From an uncultured Clostridia bacterium (lineage in GTDB: Bacteria; Bacillota; Clostridia; UMGS1883), in assembly GCA_947629005.1 (NCBI GenBank), contig CANRCD010000007.1, positions 19,556 through 83,555 on the forward strand: 64,000 nucleotides of DNA, in the 5' to 3' direction. Shown here piece by piece: positions 44,000 to 52,936 of this stretch. The notes beneath the pieces were generated by a model that was given only the letters and a program-made list of their open reading frames with translations, ran no database searches and was not told where the DNA came from. The translations under genes and the position numbers were made by a program. Position 1 is the first letter of the stretch. Every line of letters begins with the position of its first letter.

Positions 44000-45311
44000 T
44001 TTCGTACTCCTGACATTTGCTTATAAAGCCTGCCGCCGCCTCGGGATGGGAATACAGGTACAGGTGCGGGAAGCCCGCGTACAGCGACGGGCCGGCATAG
44101 GCGCAGCGGTACCGCGCTCCGCCGCGCGCCCGAACGGCCTCGCAGTCGTCCCCGAGAGCGGTGACGTCCCAATAGTGGAACTCGTGCGCCGGCAGGCACA
44201 GCTCGCCGAAAAGGCTGTCCTTCGGGGTGCGCAGGGAAATATATCCGAAGCGGCGCAGACCGCCTGCGCAGTACGCGGCGGCGTCGATAACTCCGACGGC
44301 ATTGTGTTTGCCGATGGATTTACAGAGATACATAAAGCCCCCGCACTCGGCGACGGCGGGAAGGCCGCCGCCAATTTTACGGCGGATATCCGCAAGCATG
44401 GAGGCGTTCGCCGCGAGCTCCTCCGCGTAAAGCTCGGGATAGCCGCCGCCGAGGATAAGCCCGCTTACCCCCTCGGGCAAAGAGCCGTCCTTAAGCGGAG
44501 AAAACTCCGCGAGCTCACAGCCCATTTCCCGCAGCAGATCAAGGTTGTCCTCATAATAGAAGCAGAAGGCCCTGTCTCTTGCCACGGCGATTTTCGGCGG
44601 CTTCCCGCTTATTTGGGGGACGGCGGGCGGAGAAAAGGGCAGGCTCTGCGCCCTGTCGCCAAGCGCCAGAATTTCGTCAATCATAATGTGCTCCTCGGCG
44701 AGGGCAGCGAGCCCGTTAAGCTTTTGCTTTAAATCCGCTATTTCTCCCGCGGTCACAAGCCCCAGATGGCGGCTCTCTATCGAAAGGTCCTTTTTATACG
44801 GCAGCCGCCCGAGGTACGCCGCGCCCATCTCCCCGCAGAGAGCCTTTGCCGTCGGCACAAGACTTTCCGGCAGGCGGTTAAAGATGAAGCCCGCGATATT
44901 GTTCGGCTCGCGAAACGTGAGAAAGCCCCTCATAACCGCTCCGAGGGACAGGCTCATGCCCTTGCAGTCGATGACGACGACGGCGGGCGTGCCCGTATCA
45001 AGCGCCAGCGCGCGGGAGGACGCCGCCTCGCCCACGCCGTCGTAAAAGCCCATAACGCCCTCGATTACCGAAAGCTCGCCGCCGTGCTTGTTCAGGAGAT
45101 AATTTATCAGATTTTTGTCGCAGAACCAGCCGTCCAGATTGCGGGAGGGCACGCCGATGACGCGGCTGTGAAACATGGGATCGACATAATCCGGCCCGCA
45201 CTTAAAGGCCGCCGGAGCGAGGCCTCGGTTCACGAGAGCCTGCAAAACGGCGCAGGTAACGGTGGTTTTGCCGCAGCCGCTGCAAACGCCGGCAATCATA
45301 ACGCGCTTCAT
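43986..45311 (-). CDS. cbiA: Cobyrinate a,c-diamide synthase
   Basis: CbiA amidates the a and c side chains of cobyrinic acid. The 441-residue protein has the ATPase P-loop IAGVCSGCGKTTVTCAV at 6-22, CGPDYVDPMFHSRVIG near 38 and a C-terminal glutaminase domain with its nucleophile in AVAECGGFMYLCKSIG near 320. Its start overlaps the cbiET stop, its stop the cobT start. Confidence 0.96.
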   Translation of the reverse strand: MKRVMIAGVCSGCGKTTVTCAVLQALVNRGLAPAAFKCGPDYVDPMFHSRVIGVPSRNLDGWFCDKNLINYLLNKHGGELSVIEGVMGFYDGVGEAASSRALALDTGTPAVVVIDCKGMSLSLGAVMRGFLTFREPNNIAGFIFNRLPESLVPTAKALCGEMGAAYLGRLPYKKDLSIESRHLGLVTAGEIADLKQKLNGLAALAEEHIMIDEILALGDRAQSLPFSPPAVPQISGKPPKIAVARDRAFCFYYEDNLDLLREMGCELAEFSPLKDGSLPEGVSGLILGGGYPELYAEELAANASMLADIRRKIGGGLPAVAECGGFMYLCKSIGKHNAVGVIDAAAYCAGGLRRFGYISLRTPKDSLFGELCLPAHEFHYWDVTALGDDCEAVRARGGARYRCAYAGPSLYAGFPHLYLYSHPEAAAGFISKCQEYENART

Positions 45312-46495
45312 TTCAAAGTACCTCTCACGATAAACACCGGATTTTCGGCGGAGAGCATGGTGTGCTCTCCGACCCTTTTCGTCCGCGTAACGGCCATTTG
45401 CAAAATCTCGGCGTTTTCCGAAAACAGTCCCCTCAGCTCCGCCAGCGTTTCCAGCGACACGGCCGTCGCCGCGACAAGCGCGGCGGGGTTTTTGGCCCTG
45501 ACGGCGGCGGCAATTTCCTTCAGCCTTCCACCGCTGCCGCCGATGAAAACGCGGTCCGGCGCGGGGAGCGGCGCAAGGGCCTCGGGCGCGGCTGCGGCGA
45601 CCGCTTCAATGTTGTCGCAGCCGAATTTTATGCGGTTTTGCTCGATGAGCCGAAGGGCCTCCGCGTCGCGCTCCACGGCATAAACCCTGCCCTCGCCGCA
45701 GCGGAGCGCCATTTCCACGCTCACCGAGCCGCTTCCCGCGCCCACGTCCCAGCAGACGGAGCCGTCCTCAATATTCAGCTTTGAAACGCAGACGCAGCGC
45801 ACCTCGGCCTTGGTCATGGGCGTTTTGCCGCGGATAAATTCGCCGTCCGGCACGCAGGAGGGAATACCGCGCTCATAGCCGAGGTTTTCCACAACAGCGG
45901 CGCAGAGGCCGCCGGTTTTGAGCTCCGTCAGCTCGCTTGCCGGAGCCGAAATTATCCGCTCGTTTTCAAGGGCAAAATTTTCGCCGATATGCACGGTCAA
46001 GTTTCCAAGGCCGTACTCAGTCAGCCTTTGGCAGATATCCGACGGAGCGATTTTGCCGCCCAGCAGGAAGAAGGTTTTTTCGTGGGAGCAGACTTGGCGT
46101 ACAATGGCCCCCTCTCTGCCGTGGAGGCTGACAAAATGAAGGTCCTGCCAAGGCATTTTTAACCTTGAGCAAAAATAAATCGGGGCGGAAATTCCTGATA
46201 TGACCTTTACCTCACAGCCGCCGAGCAGGGGCAGAAGCCTTTTCGCGCCGCTGTAAAAGCCGCAGTCGCCGGACATGAGGACGGCTATGCGCCCCCGCTC
46301 GCTCGCCGCGATGTGCTCCGCGATTTCGTCCGCGGAAACGGAAGCGAACGAGGGCTTGCCAAAGCCGCCGCACAGCCCAAGAAGCCGCTCCGCTCCAATC
46401 AGCTCGTCAGCCGCGGCTATAGCCGCGCCGGCCTCGGCGGTAAGAGTGGCGGCCCCGTCCATGCCCGCACCGATTATGTAAACCTCTTTATTCAT
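45308..46495 (-). CDS. cbiET: Fused CbiE-CbiT cobalt-precorrin-7 C5/C15 methyltransferase and decarboxylase
   Basis: The 395-residue protein joins two enzymes. Residues about 1-200 are a class III SAM methyltransferase (CbiE; VYIIGAGMDGAATLT at 5-19, VLMSGDCGFYSGAKRLL near 70). Residues about 205-395 are CbiT, with CWDVGAGSGSVSVEMALR near 245 and DRVFIGGSGGRLKEI. ATG 46495 overlaps the cbiJ stop; a TTG at 46513 would add six residues. The fusion is common in anaerobes. Confidence 0.94.
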   Translation of the reverse strand: MNKEVYIIGAGMDGAATLTAEAGAAIAAADELIGAERLLGLCGGFGKPSFASVSADEIAEHIAASERGRIAVLMSGDCGFYSGAKRLLPLLGGCEVKVISGISAPIYFCSRLKMPWQDLHFVSLHGREGAIVRQVCSHEKTFFLLGGKIAPSDICQRLTEYGLGNLTVHIGENFALENERIISAPASELTELKTGGLCAAVVENLGYERGIPSCVPDGEFIRGKTPMTKAEVRCVCVSKLNIEDGSVCWDVGAGSGSVSVEMALRCGEGRVYAVERDAEALRLIEQNRIKFGCDNIEAVAAAAPEALAPLPAPDRVFIGGSGGRLKEIAAAVRAKNPAALVAATAVSLETLAELRGLFSENAEILQMAVTRTKRVGEHTMLSAENPVFIVRGTLK

Positions 46496-47231
46496 GAGCT
46501 TCACCCGTTTCAAGTACGATTTGTTTTACCTCCGCAAGGGACAAGCCGCTTTCCCGCGGCCTTTTCAGTATGAGCGGCGCGGCGCCGAGCTCCTTGGCGG
46601 CGGCCAGCTTTTCGCCGAGGCCTCCGGCTTTGCCGCTGTCCTTGGTCACAAGGAAGCGGGCGTTAAATTTTTTTATATGCTCCACATTCTGTTCCCTTGT
46701 GAACGGGCCTTTTCCTGCGATTATGCGCTCCGGCGCAAAGCCCAGTTCAAGGCAGCGCTCCACGGCGGAGGGCAGCACGCGGACGGCGCAGCGCTCGCCG
46801 TAATTTTCAAGGGCGCAAAAGGCCGCGAGTTCCTTGCTGCCGGTGGTTATCAGCACGCCGCCGTCCGTTTGGGACAGGAAAGAAATCAAATCCCGTATTT
46901 CGTCAAAATACCGCCCGAAGGTACGGCCGCCGTCTTCCCGCAGCACGCGGACAAGGCGCACTCCCGCCTCCCCGCAGGCCGCGCGTATGTTGGCCGTGGC
47001 CTCCGAGGCAAAGGGATGAGTGGCGTCAACGACGAGTTCAAAGCCGTTTTCATCTATCAGCTTAAGCATTTCCGCCCGCGTCAGCCGTCCGATAAACACC
47101 CCGACGCCGCGAAGCAGCGACGCGCCGTAGGCCGTGGCGACGCTGACGCAGGCCGAAACGCCGTTTTCCGCGCAAAACTCCGCCAGCTCCCGTCCCTCGG
47201 TCGTACCGCCGAAAATTAATACTCTACGCAT
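46488..47231 (-). CDS. cbiJ: Cobalt-precorrin-6A reductase
   Basis: CbiJ/CobK reduces the macrocycle of precorrin-6A with NAD(P)H. The 247 residues begin RRVLIFGGTTEGRELAEFC, the family hallmark, with VVDATHPFASEATANI near 67 and a later ITTGSKELAAF. ATG 47231 has AAGGGG about 10 bases upstream; the open frame further upstream to 47294 lies in cbiH. It overlaps cbiH and cbiET. Confidence 0.93.
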   Translation of the reverse strand: MRRVLIFGGTTEGRELAEFCAENGVSACVSVATAYGASLLRGVGVFIGRLTRAEMLKLIDENGFELVVDATHPFASEATANIRAACGEAGVRLVRVLREDGGRTFGRYFDEIRDLISFLSQTDGGVLITTGSKELAAFCALENYGERCAVRVLPSAVERCLELGFAPERIIAGKGPFTREQNVEHIKKFNARFLVTKDSGKAGGLGEKLAAAKELGAAPLILKRPRESGLSLAEVKQIVLETGEAHE

Positions 47232-47946
47232 TTTTGTATCCCCTTGGCGTGACCATTTTTCCGCTGATGATTTTTGTTTCGCGGCTGCCGACAAATACGG
47301 TGGTAAACATATCTGCGGCGGCGTATTTCAGCTCGGCCAGCGTCAAAATGCGCGCTTCCTCTCCGGCGCGGCCCACGTTTTTGGCAAGTCCGCAGACCGT
47401 GCTCGGGGCCCTGAACCTGAGCAGAATATCGCAGGCGCGGGAGAGGTAATCCGCCCTTTTTTTTGAGGACGGATTGTAAAGCGCTATCACAAAATCGCCC
47501 TCAGCCGCACATTTGAGGCGTTTTTCGATTTTGTCCCAAGGGGTGAGCAGGTCCGAAAGACTTATGACGGCAAAGTCGTGCCCCAAAGGCGCGCCCAGCA
47601 GCGCGCCGCCCGAAAGGGCGGCGGTTACTCCGGGGACGATCTCGATATCCGCGCCCTCGGGGGCGAGCTCCAGCGCAAGCCCCGCAAGGCCGTAAACCTC
47701 GCTGTCGCCGCTGGACAGGAGCGAAACGGCCCCGCCCTTTTCCGCCGCACCGAAGGCCAGCCGCACCCGCTCGATTTCACCCCTCATGGGAGTGGAAAGG
47801 TACTCCTTTTCGGGGAATATTTTCCTCATCAAATCCGTGTACGCCGTATAGCCCACGATAACGCCGCTGCGCTCAATGGCGGCCCTCGCGGCAAAAGTCA
47901 TGCCCTCCGCGCTTCCGGGGCCGAAGCCCACAATATACAGCTTCAT
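47224..47946 (-). CDS. cbiH: Cobalt-precorrin-3 C17-methyltransferase
   Basis: CbiH methylates C17 and promotes ring contraction. The 240-residue SAM-dependent protein has LYIVGFGPGSAEGMTFAAR at 3-21, VIVGYTAYTDLMR near 30, VSLLSSGDSEVYGLAGL near 75 and FVIALYNPSSKKRADYL. The length and motifs fit CbiH/CobJ and not CbiL. It overlaps cbiG and cbiJ. Confidence 0.94.
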   Translation of the reverse strand: MKLYIVGFGPGSAEGMTFAARAAIERSGVIVGYTAYTDLMRKIFPEKEYLSTPMRGEIERVRLAFGAAEKGGAVSLLSSGDSEVYGLAGLALELAPEGADIEIVPGVTAALSGGALLGAPLGHDFAVISLSDLLTPWDKIEKRLKCAAEGDFVIALYNPSSKKRADYLSRACDILLRFRAPSTVCGLAKNVGRAGEEARILTLAELKYAAADMFTTVFVGSRETKIISGKMVTPRGYKNA

Positions 47947-48959
47947 AGTATTTTCCTTTCAAAATCCGGCGTGATTTCCATCTCCGCAGCCGCCGCGCTC
48001 ACGCCGTTCCCCGACGTTTTGGGCAGCGCTATTTTTCCGCCGCCGAAGGCCGCGCAGCGCTCGCACACGTTGTCCACGCCCACGGTTTTCAGCACAAAGT
48101 CCGAAGAGCTGAACCCGCCCTTTACCCCGCGCAGCTCCTCCGCCGAATAAAGCTTCAGCGGCAGGCCGTATTTTCCGCAAAAATCAAGTATCGCCTTTTC
48201 GTCCTTTTTAATGTCGATAGTCCGAACCTCAGCCAGCCTGTAAAGCGGGATTTTAGCCCTTTCGAGGGCGGCCAGAACAAAATCCTCAAGAGCCGACGGA
48301 CGGACGTTTCTCCGGCAGCCCACGCCCAAGACTATATTTTGGGGTACAAGGTGCAGGGTGGTTTTGAAGGGGCGCTTATCCGCGCAGGCGGACACACAAA
48401 CCCCGATTTCCGCCTTATCCGTCAGTCCGTCGGGCGCGTTTTTGCAGGGATAATCGCTGTAAAAGCCCACTTTTTCGCCGTTTACCACGGCGGCGGCTAC
48501 GGCCTTTGCCAGTTCCGGCTCAAGGACGTAAAGGCCGTTGGCCTTGGCAAAGCTGTCGGGCGAAAACCTCCCGCCCACGTCGGTGGCCGTGGTAACGACC
48601 GCGGCCGCGCCGGTGATTTCCGCTATTTTCTCCGTCAGGGCGTTAGCCCCGCCCACGTGGCCGGACAAAAGCGAAACGGCAAATTTCCCGCTTTCATCGA
48701 TTGCGACGACGGCGGGGTCGGCGAGCTTTGAGCGCACGCACGGAGCTATGGCTCTGACCGCGATACCGACGGCGCATATAAAAATAAGCCCCTCGTATTT
48801 TCCGAAAATATCCGCCGTGAGACCGCTCAGAGATGAAAACGGAGTTGTTCCGTCCGCGGCATATTTCTCAAAGGCGTAGCGGTCGCAGTCTATACTGCCG
48901 GCGATTTTTTCCGCAATTTTGATTCCGTTTTTTGTCAGTATGACAGCGGCCGTTTTCAT
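47943..48959 (-). CDS. cbiG: Cobalt-precorrin-5A hydrolase
   Basis: CbiG opens the delta-lactone of cobalt-precorrin-5A and releases acetaldehyde. The 338 residues contain an N-terminal part (FICAVGIAVRAIAPCVRSK near 56, LLSGHVGGANALTEKIAEI near 95) and a C-terminal CbiG domain (NIVLGVGCRRNVRPSALEDF near 207, LPLKLYSAEELRGV). It lies between cbiF and cbiH with 4-base overlaps. Confidence 0.94.
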   Translation of the reverse strand: MKTAAVILTKNGIKIAEKIAGSIDCDRYAFEKYAADGTTPFSSLSGLTADIFGKYEGLIFICAVGIAVRAIAPCVRSKLADPAVVAIDESGKFAVSLLSGHVGGANALTEKIAEITGAAAVVTTATDVGGRFSPDSFAKANGLYVLEPELAKAVAAAVVNGEKVGFYSDYPCKNAPDGLTDKAEIGVCVSACADKRPFKTTLHLVPQNIVLGVGCRRNVRPSALEDFVLAALERAKIPLYRLAEVRTIDIKKDEKAILDFCGKYGLPLKLYSAEELRGVKGGFSSSDFVLKTVGVDNVCERCAAFGGGKIALPKTSGNGVSAAAAEMEITPDFERKIL

Positions 48960-49711
48960 ATTTTCGCCTCTCTGAACTCCGTTGAAAATCCGCTGTCGTA
49001 GAGCTTTGAGAGCTCATACCCGCCGCCCAGAAAATTACCCGCGCATATTAGGGCGGTCTTTTTTATGCCCTCCCTTTCCGCCGTTTCCGCCAGCGTACCA
49101 ACGGTGCAGCGCAGCGTCCTTTCGTCGGGCCAACTGGCCTTATAGACTATAGCGGCGGGAGTTTCGGGGGAGTATCCGCCCCTTATAAGCTCCGCCGACA
49201 GCTCGTCAAGCATCGACGCGCTCAAAAAAACAGCCATCGTTGCCCCGTGGGCCGCGAGCGAGGCTATGCCCTCCCGCTCAGGCACGGGAGTTTTCCCCGC
49301 CATGCGGGTGATTATGACGCTTTGGCTGACGCCCGGGACGGTGTACTCCGCCTTCAGAGCCGCCGCCGCCCCGCAGAGCGAGCTTACGCCGGGGCAAACC
49401 TCGAAGGGTATATTAAGCTCCCGCAGCCTATCCATCTGTTCCCGTACAGCCCCGTAAATACTGGGGTCTCCGCTGTGAAGGCGAACGGTGCGTTTGCCCT
49501 CCCTTTCGGCGGCCGAGATGATATCAATCACCTCGTCCAGCGTCAAAAGGGCGCTGTTATAAATCCCGCACCCCGACTTGGCGTACTTCAGAAGCTCGGG
49601 GTTCACCAGCGAGCCGGCGTAGATTATAACGTCCGCCTCGCCGAGCAGCCGCGCGCCGCGAATGGTTATAAGGTCGGCCGCTCCGCAGCCCGCTCCCACA
49701 AAATCAACCAT
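48956..49711 (-). CDS. cbiF: Cobalt-precorrin-4 C11-methyltransferase
   Basis: CbiF adds the methyl group at C11. The 251-residue protein has VDFVGAGCGAADLITIRG at 2-19, VIIYAGSLVNPELL, VRLHSGDPSIYGAVREQ and VIITRMAGKTPVPERE, all typical of CbiF/CobM. ATG 49711 follows GAGGG by 7 bases; a longer frame to 49735 overlaps cbiD more deeply and is not needed. Confidence 0.95.
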   Translation of the reverse strand: MVDFVGAGCGAADLITIRGARLLGEADVIIYAGSLVNPELLKYAKSGCGIYNSALLTLDEVIDIISAAEREGKRTVRLHSGDPSIYGAVREQMDRLRELNIPFEVCPGVSSLCGAAAALKAEYTVPGVSQSVIITRMAGKTPVPEREGIASLAAHGATMAVFLSASMLDELSAELIRGGYSPETPAAIVYKASWPDERTLRCTVGTLAETAEREGIKKTALICAGNFLGGGYELSKLYDSGFSTEFREAKI

Positions 49712-50852
49712 TTGCTTCCCTCGCTTCCCTCGCAATTCTTTCCGTCAGTTCTCCCGCTCCGGCCGTCATGCCTATGACGCCGAGCTTATCCGAAAACATC
49801 ACCGCGCCTGTTTTTATCGCGCCCTTCACCCTTAAATCAAGGTAATACCCTGCCCGCTCCATCAGCACGGCGGCGGTTTTTTCCCTCGCTCCAGCGGCCT
49901 CCAGCAGGGCGAAGGCCGCGTCCGCCGTGGCGCAGTCGGGTATTTTTCTCAGCACGTCCGGCTCCGCTCCGGCCAAAAGGCCGCAGGTCACCAGCGTCTC
50001 CATGCGCCCGTCGGCTTGGGAGGAGTGGGTGTTCATTATGCCCGCTCCCAGCTTCACCAGCTTGCCTATGTGGCCCACTATCAGGACTCCCGAAAAGCCC
50101 AGCTCAACGGCGGAGTCAAGGGCCTCGCCGATAAAGTTGCCGCATTTGACGCTTTTCTCGAAGGCTAACGGCAGCTCGCGGGCCAAAAAGCTTTTGCCGT
50201 AATTACCGATGGTGAGCAAAAGCGTTTTTGTCCCTTCGGCCCGACGCATACGCATTTCCGCGCGGGTGGTCTCAATAACGGCGGCAGAGCTCATCGGCTC
50301 CACAATGCCGGTGGTGCCGATGATGGAGATACCGCCCACGACGCCCATGCGGGGGTTGTAGGTCTTTTTTGCCAGCTCGGCTCCGTCGGGGACGGAAACG
50401 GTAATTTTTATCCCTCCCCCATAAGCGCAGACCTCGCACGCCTCGGCCACAGCCCCGGCTATCATTTTTCTCGGCACGGAGTTTATAGCCGCCGCGCCCG
50501 CCGGCTGGTCAAGGCCGGGCTTAGTGACGCGGCCCACGCCCTCGCCGCCCTCGATTTCAATGCCCGAGGGTATTTTTTCCGCCTTTGAGCGAACCAAAAT
50601 CCCGTCCGTCACGTCCGGATCGTCTCCGGCGTCTTTGCGGACGGAGCAGGCGGCGTAATCCCCGCAAAGCTCCGGCTCCAGAATTTCAAGATTGAGCGTT
50701 TCGCCCGCGGGGACCCGCAGCCGCACGCTTTTAACGATTTTGCCTGTCAGCAGCATTTCCGCCGCCGCCCCTGCCGCCGCCGCGGCGCAGGAGCCCGTGG
50801 TATAGCCGCGGCGCAGGCGCTTGCCGTCCTTAAATACATACTGTTCGCACAT
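49704..50852 (-). CDS. cbiD: Cobalt-precorrin-5B C1-methyltransferase
   Basis: CbiD methylates C1 in the anaerobic route. The 382-residue protein begins with the signature RRGYTTGSCAAAAAGAAAEM at 14-33, has PRKMIAGAVAEACE near 128, GGISIIGTTGIVEPMS near 173 and the FSGVLIVGHIGKLVKLGAG region near 258. It lies 4 bases after cbiC and overlaps cbiF. Confidence 0.96.
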   Translation of the reverse strand: MCEQYVFKDGKRLRRGYTTGSCAAAAAGAAAEMLLTGKIVKSVRLRVPAGETLNLEILEPELCGDYAACSVRKDAGDDPDVTDGILVRSKAEKIPSGIEIEGGEGVGRVTKPGLDQPAGAAAINSVPRKMIAGAVAEACEVCAYGGGIKITVSVPDGAELAKKTYNPRMGVVGGISIIGTTGIVEPMSSAAVIETTRAEMRMRRAEGTKTLLLTIGNYGKSFLARELPLAFEKSVKCGNFIGEALDSAVELGFSGVLIVGHIGKLVKLGAGIMNTHSSQADGRMETLVTCGLLAGAEPDVLRKIPDCATADAAFALLEAAGAREKTAAVLMERAGYYLDLRVKGAIKTGAVMFSDKLGVIGMTAGAGELTERIAREAREANG

Positions 50853-50856
50853 AATG

Positions 50857-51501
50857 TCACTTCCTGTCGCACAGCATATACAGCAGCGCGTTGCAGACCG
50901 ACGCCGCCACAGCGCTGCCGCCCTTTCGGCCCATCGCGGCGATATACGGAACGCTTAGCTCCGTCAGCCGCTCCTTCGAGCGTTCCACGTTCACAAAGCC
51001 CACCGGCGCGCCGATAATGAGGGCGGGGCGGATTTCGCGGTTCTGCGCAAGCTCACACAGCCGCAGGAGAGCCGTTGGTGCGTTGCCTATCGCAAAAATG
51101 ATATTTTTATTTTCATAGAGCTCCGCCGCCATGTCCATTGCGGCAAGGGCGCGGGTGGTTTTGTTTTTTGCCGCCCTTTCGGCAACTCTCGGGTCGGCCA
51201 TCAGGCAGACAGCCTCGCAGCCGAGAGCCGACAGCGCGGGCTTGTTTATCCCCGCGAGAGCCATGTTGGTATCGGTGACGACGAGCGCGCCATCCCTCAG
51301 GGCCGCAAGGCCCTTTTCCACGGCGTTTTCGGAAAATTTCAGGCTGCTTCGGTAGTCGAAGTCCGCCGTGGCGTGGATCACACGCTTAAGCGTCGTCCTC
51401 TCGGCGGCGGAAAGCTCCGGCGTCGGGCCGAGCTCGGCCTCGATGATGTCCATGCTCCGCCGCTCTATTTCGGCGGGGCGCATTAGCTCAATGTCCTTCA
51501 T
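50857..51501 (-). CDS. cbiC: Cobalt-precorrin-8 methylmutase
   Basis: CbiC moves the methyl group from C11 to C12. The 214-residue protein holds the catalytic His in RVIHATADFDYRSSLKFS near 48, DTNMALAGINKPAL, MADPRVAERA and the IGAPVGFVNVERSKERL loop near 166. ATG 51501 overlaps the stop region of the surface protein gene by 14 bases. The ribosome site there is weak and A/G-rich. Confidence 0.95.
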   Translation of the reverse strand: MKDIELMRPAEIERRSMDIIEAELGPTPELSAAERTTLKRVIHATADFDYRSSLKFSENAVEKGLAALRDGALVVTDTNMALAGINKPALSALGCEAVCLMADPRVAERAAKNKTTRALAAMDMAAELYENKNIIFAIGNAPTALLRLCELAQNREIRPALIIGAPVGFVNVERSKERLTELSVPYIAAMGRKGGSAVAASVCNALLYMLCDRK

Positions 51502-52042
51502 TTTTCTTTTTCTTCTTCTTTTCACCGTTCAAAATCAGCGCGATTACGGCGGCGGCCAGAGCCGCGCCAACGACGGCGCCGATCGCCGCGCCGGCCGACG
51601 CGCCGCTTTTTAAGGCGCTCTCCGGCAGAGTATCCGCCTTGAACACAAGGGTGCGGTCATACCACCGCTGCCTCCGTATACTGAAGGCGGCGCAGGGAAT
51701 ATCCGCGTTCAGCGCGGCAACGGGCGCCGCGTAGGTATATTTGCCATCGGCGTTTTCCTTAAAATATATGAACTCGCTGTCGGGGGCGGAGGAGGCTTCC
51801 TCGCCTGTGCCCATGAACAGCTTTTCGTAGCCGGAGCCGCTCAGCGTCATAAGGGCCGTCATTTCGCCGTCCGCCACAGTCAGCTCACAGTCCACGATAC
51901 GGAACATGGAGGAGCTCGACTCCACCTCTATTTTATATGTCCCGTCCTTTATGTCCTTGCCGTACACCGCGCCCTCCGCCGAAGCGGCAAGGGCCGCGCC
52001 GAGAATGAGCATGGCGCAGGCAAGCGCGAACGCTTTTTTCAT
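51488..52042 (-). CDS. Cell-surface single-domain protein, possibly haem- or corrinoid-binding (Shp/NEAT-like)
   Basis: The 184-residue protein has a Sec signal (1-22, ending ASA), one beta-rich domain (GTYKIEVESSSSMFRIVDCEL, SGSGYEKLFMGTGEEA, RRQRWYDRTLVF), an Ala-rich membrane helix at about 152-172 and a KKKKKKN tail. So it is anchored with the domain outside. The domain resembles the protein at 55827-56255. Similarity to Shp-type haem-binding domains is my recollection only. It lies inside the B12-riboswitch operon between cbiK and cbiC. Confidence 0.65.
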   Translation of the reverse strand: MKKAFALACAMLILGAALAASAEGAVYGKDIKDGTYKIEVESSSSMFRIVDCELTVADGEMTALMTLSGSGYEKLFMGTGEEASSAPDSEFIYFKENADGKYTYAAPVAALNADIPCAAFSIRRQRWYDRTLVFKADTLPESALKSGASAGAAIGAVVGAALAAAVIALILNGEKKKKKKNEGH

Positions 52043-52045
52043 TTT

Positions 52046-52936
52046 TTACTCCATAGACGCGATTGCGTCTGCAACATGGTCAACATAAATCTGCCGTATG
52101 TCGGGGATTTCGCCCATACCGCGGAGCAGGCACTCCACCTCGAGGCCGGCGTTTTCCATAACGGACTTCCATGAATCCTCTTCGTCGCCGGCCATATCGT
52201 TGTTGGCGTGGTCGCCGGCGACTACCATCAGGGGCTCCAGCGCAACCTTGGGATAATTGCCCAGCATAACGCTAGACAGTACGTCCTCAAGGCTGGGGGT
52301 GGCTTCTACCGTACCTACGAAATAGTTCGCGGCCCCCGCCTCGCTGAAGGTCTCCTGAAGCTTGGTGTAAACCTCGTTCGATTCATGCTCGGTGCCGTGG
52401 CCCATGAACACTACGGCCGTGTCCTCCGCATTGTACTCCTCGGTGGCCTTTATGAGCGCGGCGGCAACCCTCCCGTAGTCCTCGTCGGAGGTGAGCAAGG
52501 GCTCGCCCATGGCTACCTTGTCAAATTTATCTCTGTATTCGTCCACAGCGGCGGCAAGGTCGTCATACTCAAAGCCGCTCATTACGTGGGTGGGCTGAAC
52601 GACAAGCTCCTTCACTCCGTCGGACACAAGGCGGTCGAGAGCCTGCTCAACATTGTCTATCTCAAGACCGTCGCGCTCTCTGAGCTTGTCGATTATTATC
52701 TGACTGGTGAAGGCGCGGCGCACCTCGTAGTCGGGATTGGCCTCGGCGATGGCTGTTTCGATTGCGCCGATAGTCTTATCGCGGCTGTCGTTATAGCTGG
52801 TGCCGAAGCTGACTACAAGCACGACGGGCTTGGCCGCCTCCTTCGGCTCGGGATTTTCGGCGGGACGTGTGGAAACGCAGCCCCCAAGGGCCACCATTGC
52901 GGCGAGGGCCGCGGCTAAAACAGTTCTTTTTTTCAT
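52046..52936 (-). CDS. cbiK: CbiK-family sirohydrochlorin cobaltochelatase, predicted lipoprotein
   Basis: CbiK inserts Co2+ into sirohydrochlorin in the anaerobic B12 route. The 296 residues show VLVVSFGTSYNDSRDKTIGA near 39, the His in VVQPTHVMSGFEYDD and the His in VFMGHGTEHESNEVY, and a late MVVAGDHANNDMAGDEED. Unusually, residues 1-20 are a lipoprotein signal with lipobox LGGC (Cys20), so the enzyme should sit outside the membrane. Periplasmic CbiK forms are known in some Gram-negatives. An extracellular chelatase beside an ABC importer hints at metal or tetrapyrrole handling in uptake. Confidence 0.9.
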   Translation of the reverse strand: MKKRTVLAAALAAMVALGGCVSTRPAENPEPKEAAKPVVLVVSFGTSYNDSRDKTIGAIETAIAEANPDYEVRRAFTSQIIIDKLRERDGLEIDNVEQALDRLVSDGVKELVVQPTHVMSGFEYDDLAAAVDEYRDKFDKVAMGEPLLTSDEDYGRVAAALIKATEEYNAEDTAVVFMGHGTEHESNEVYTKLQETFSEAGAANYFVGTVEATPSLEDVLSSVMLGNYPKVALEPLMVVAGDHANNDMAGDEEDSWKSVMENAGLEVECLLRGMGEIPDIRQIYVDHVADAIASME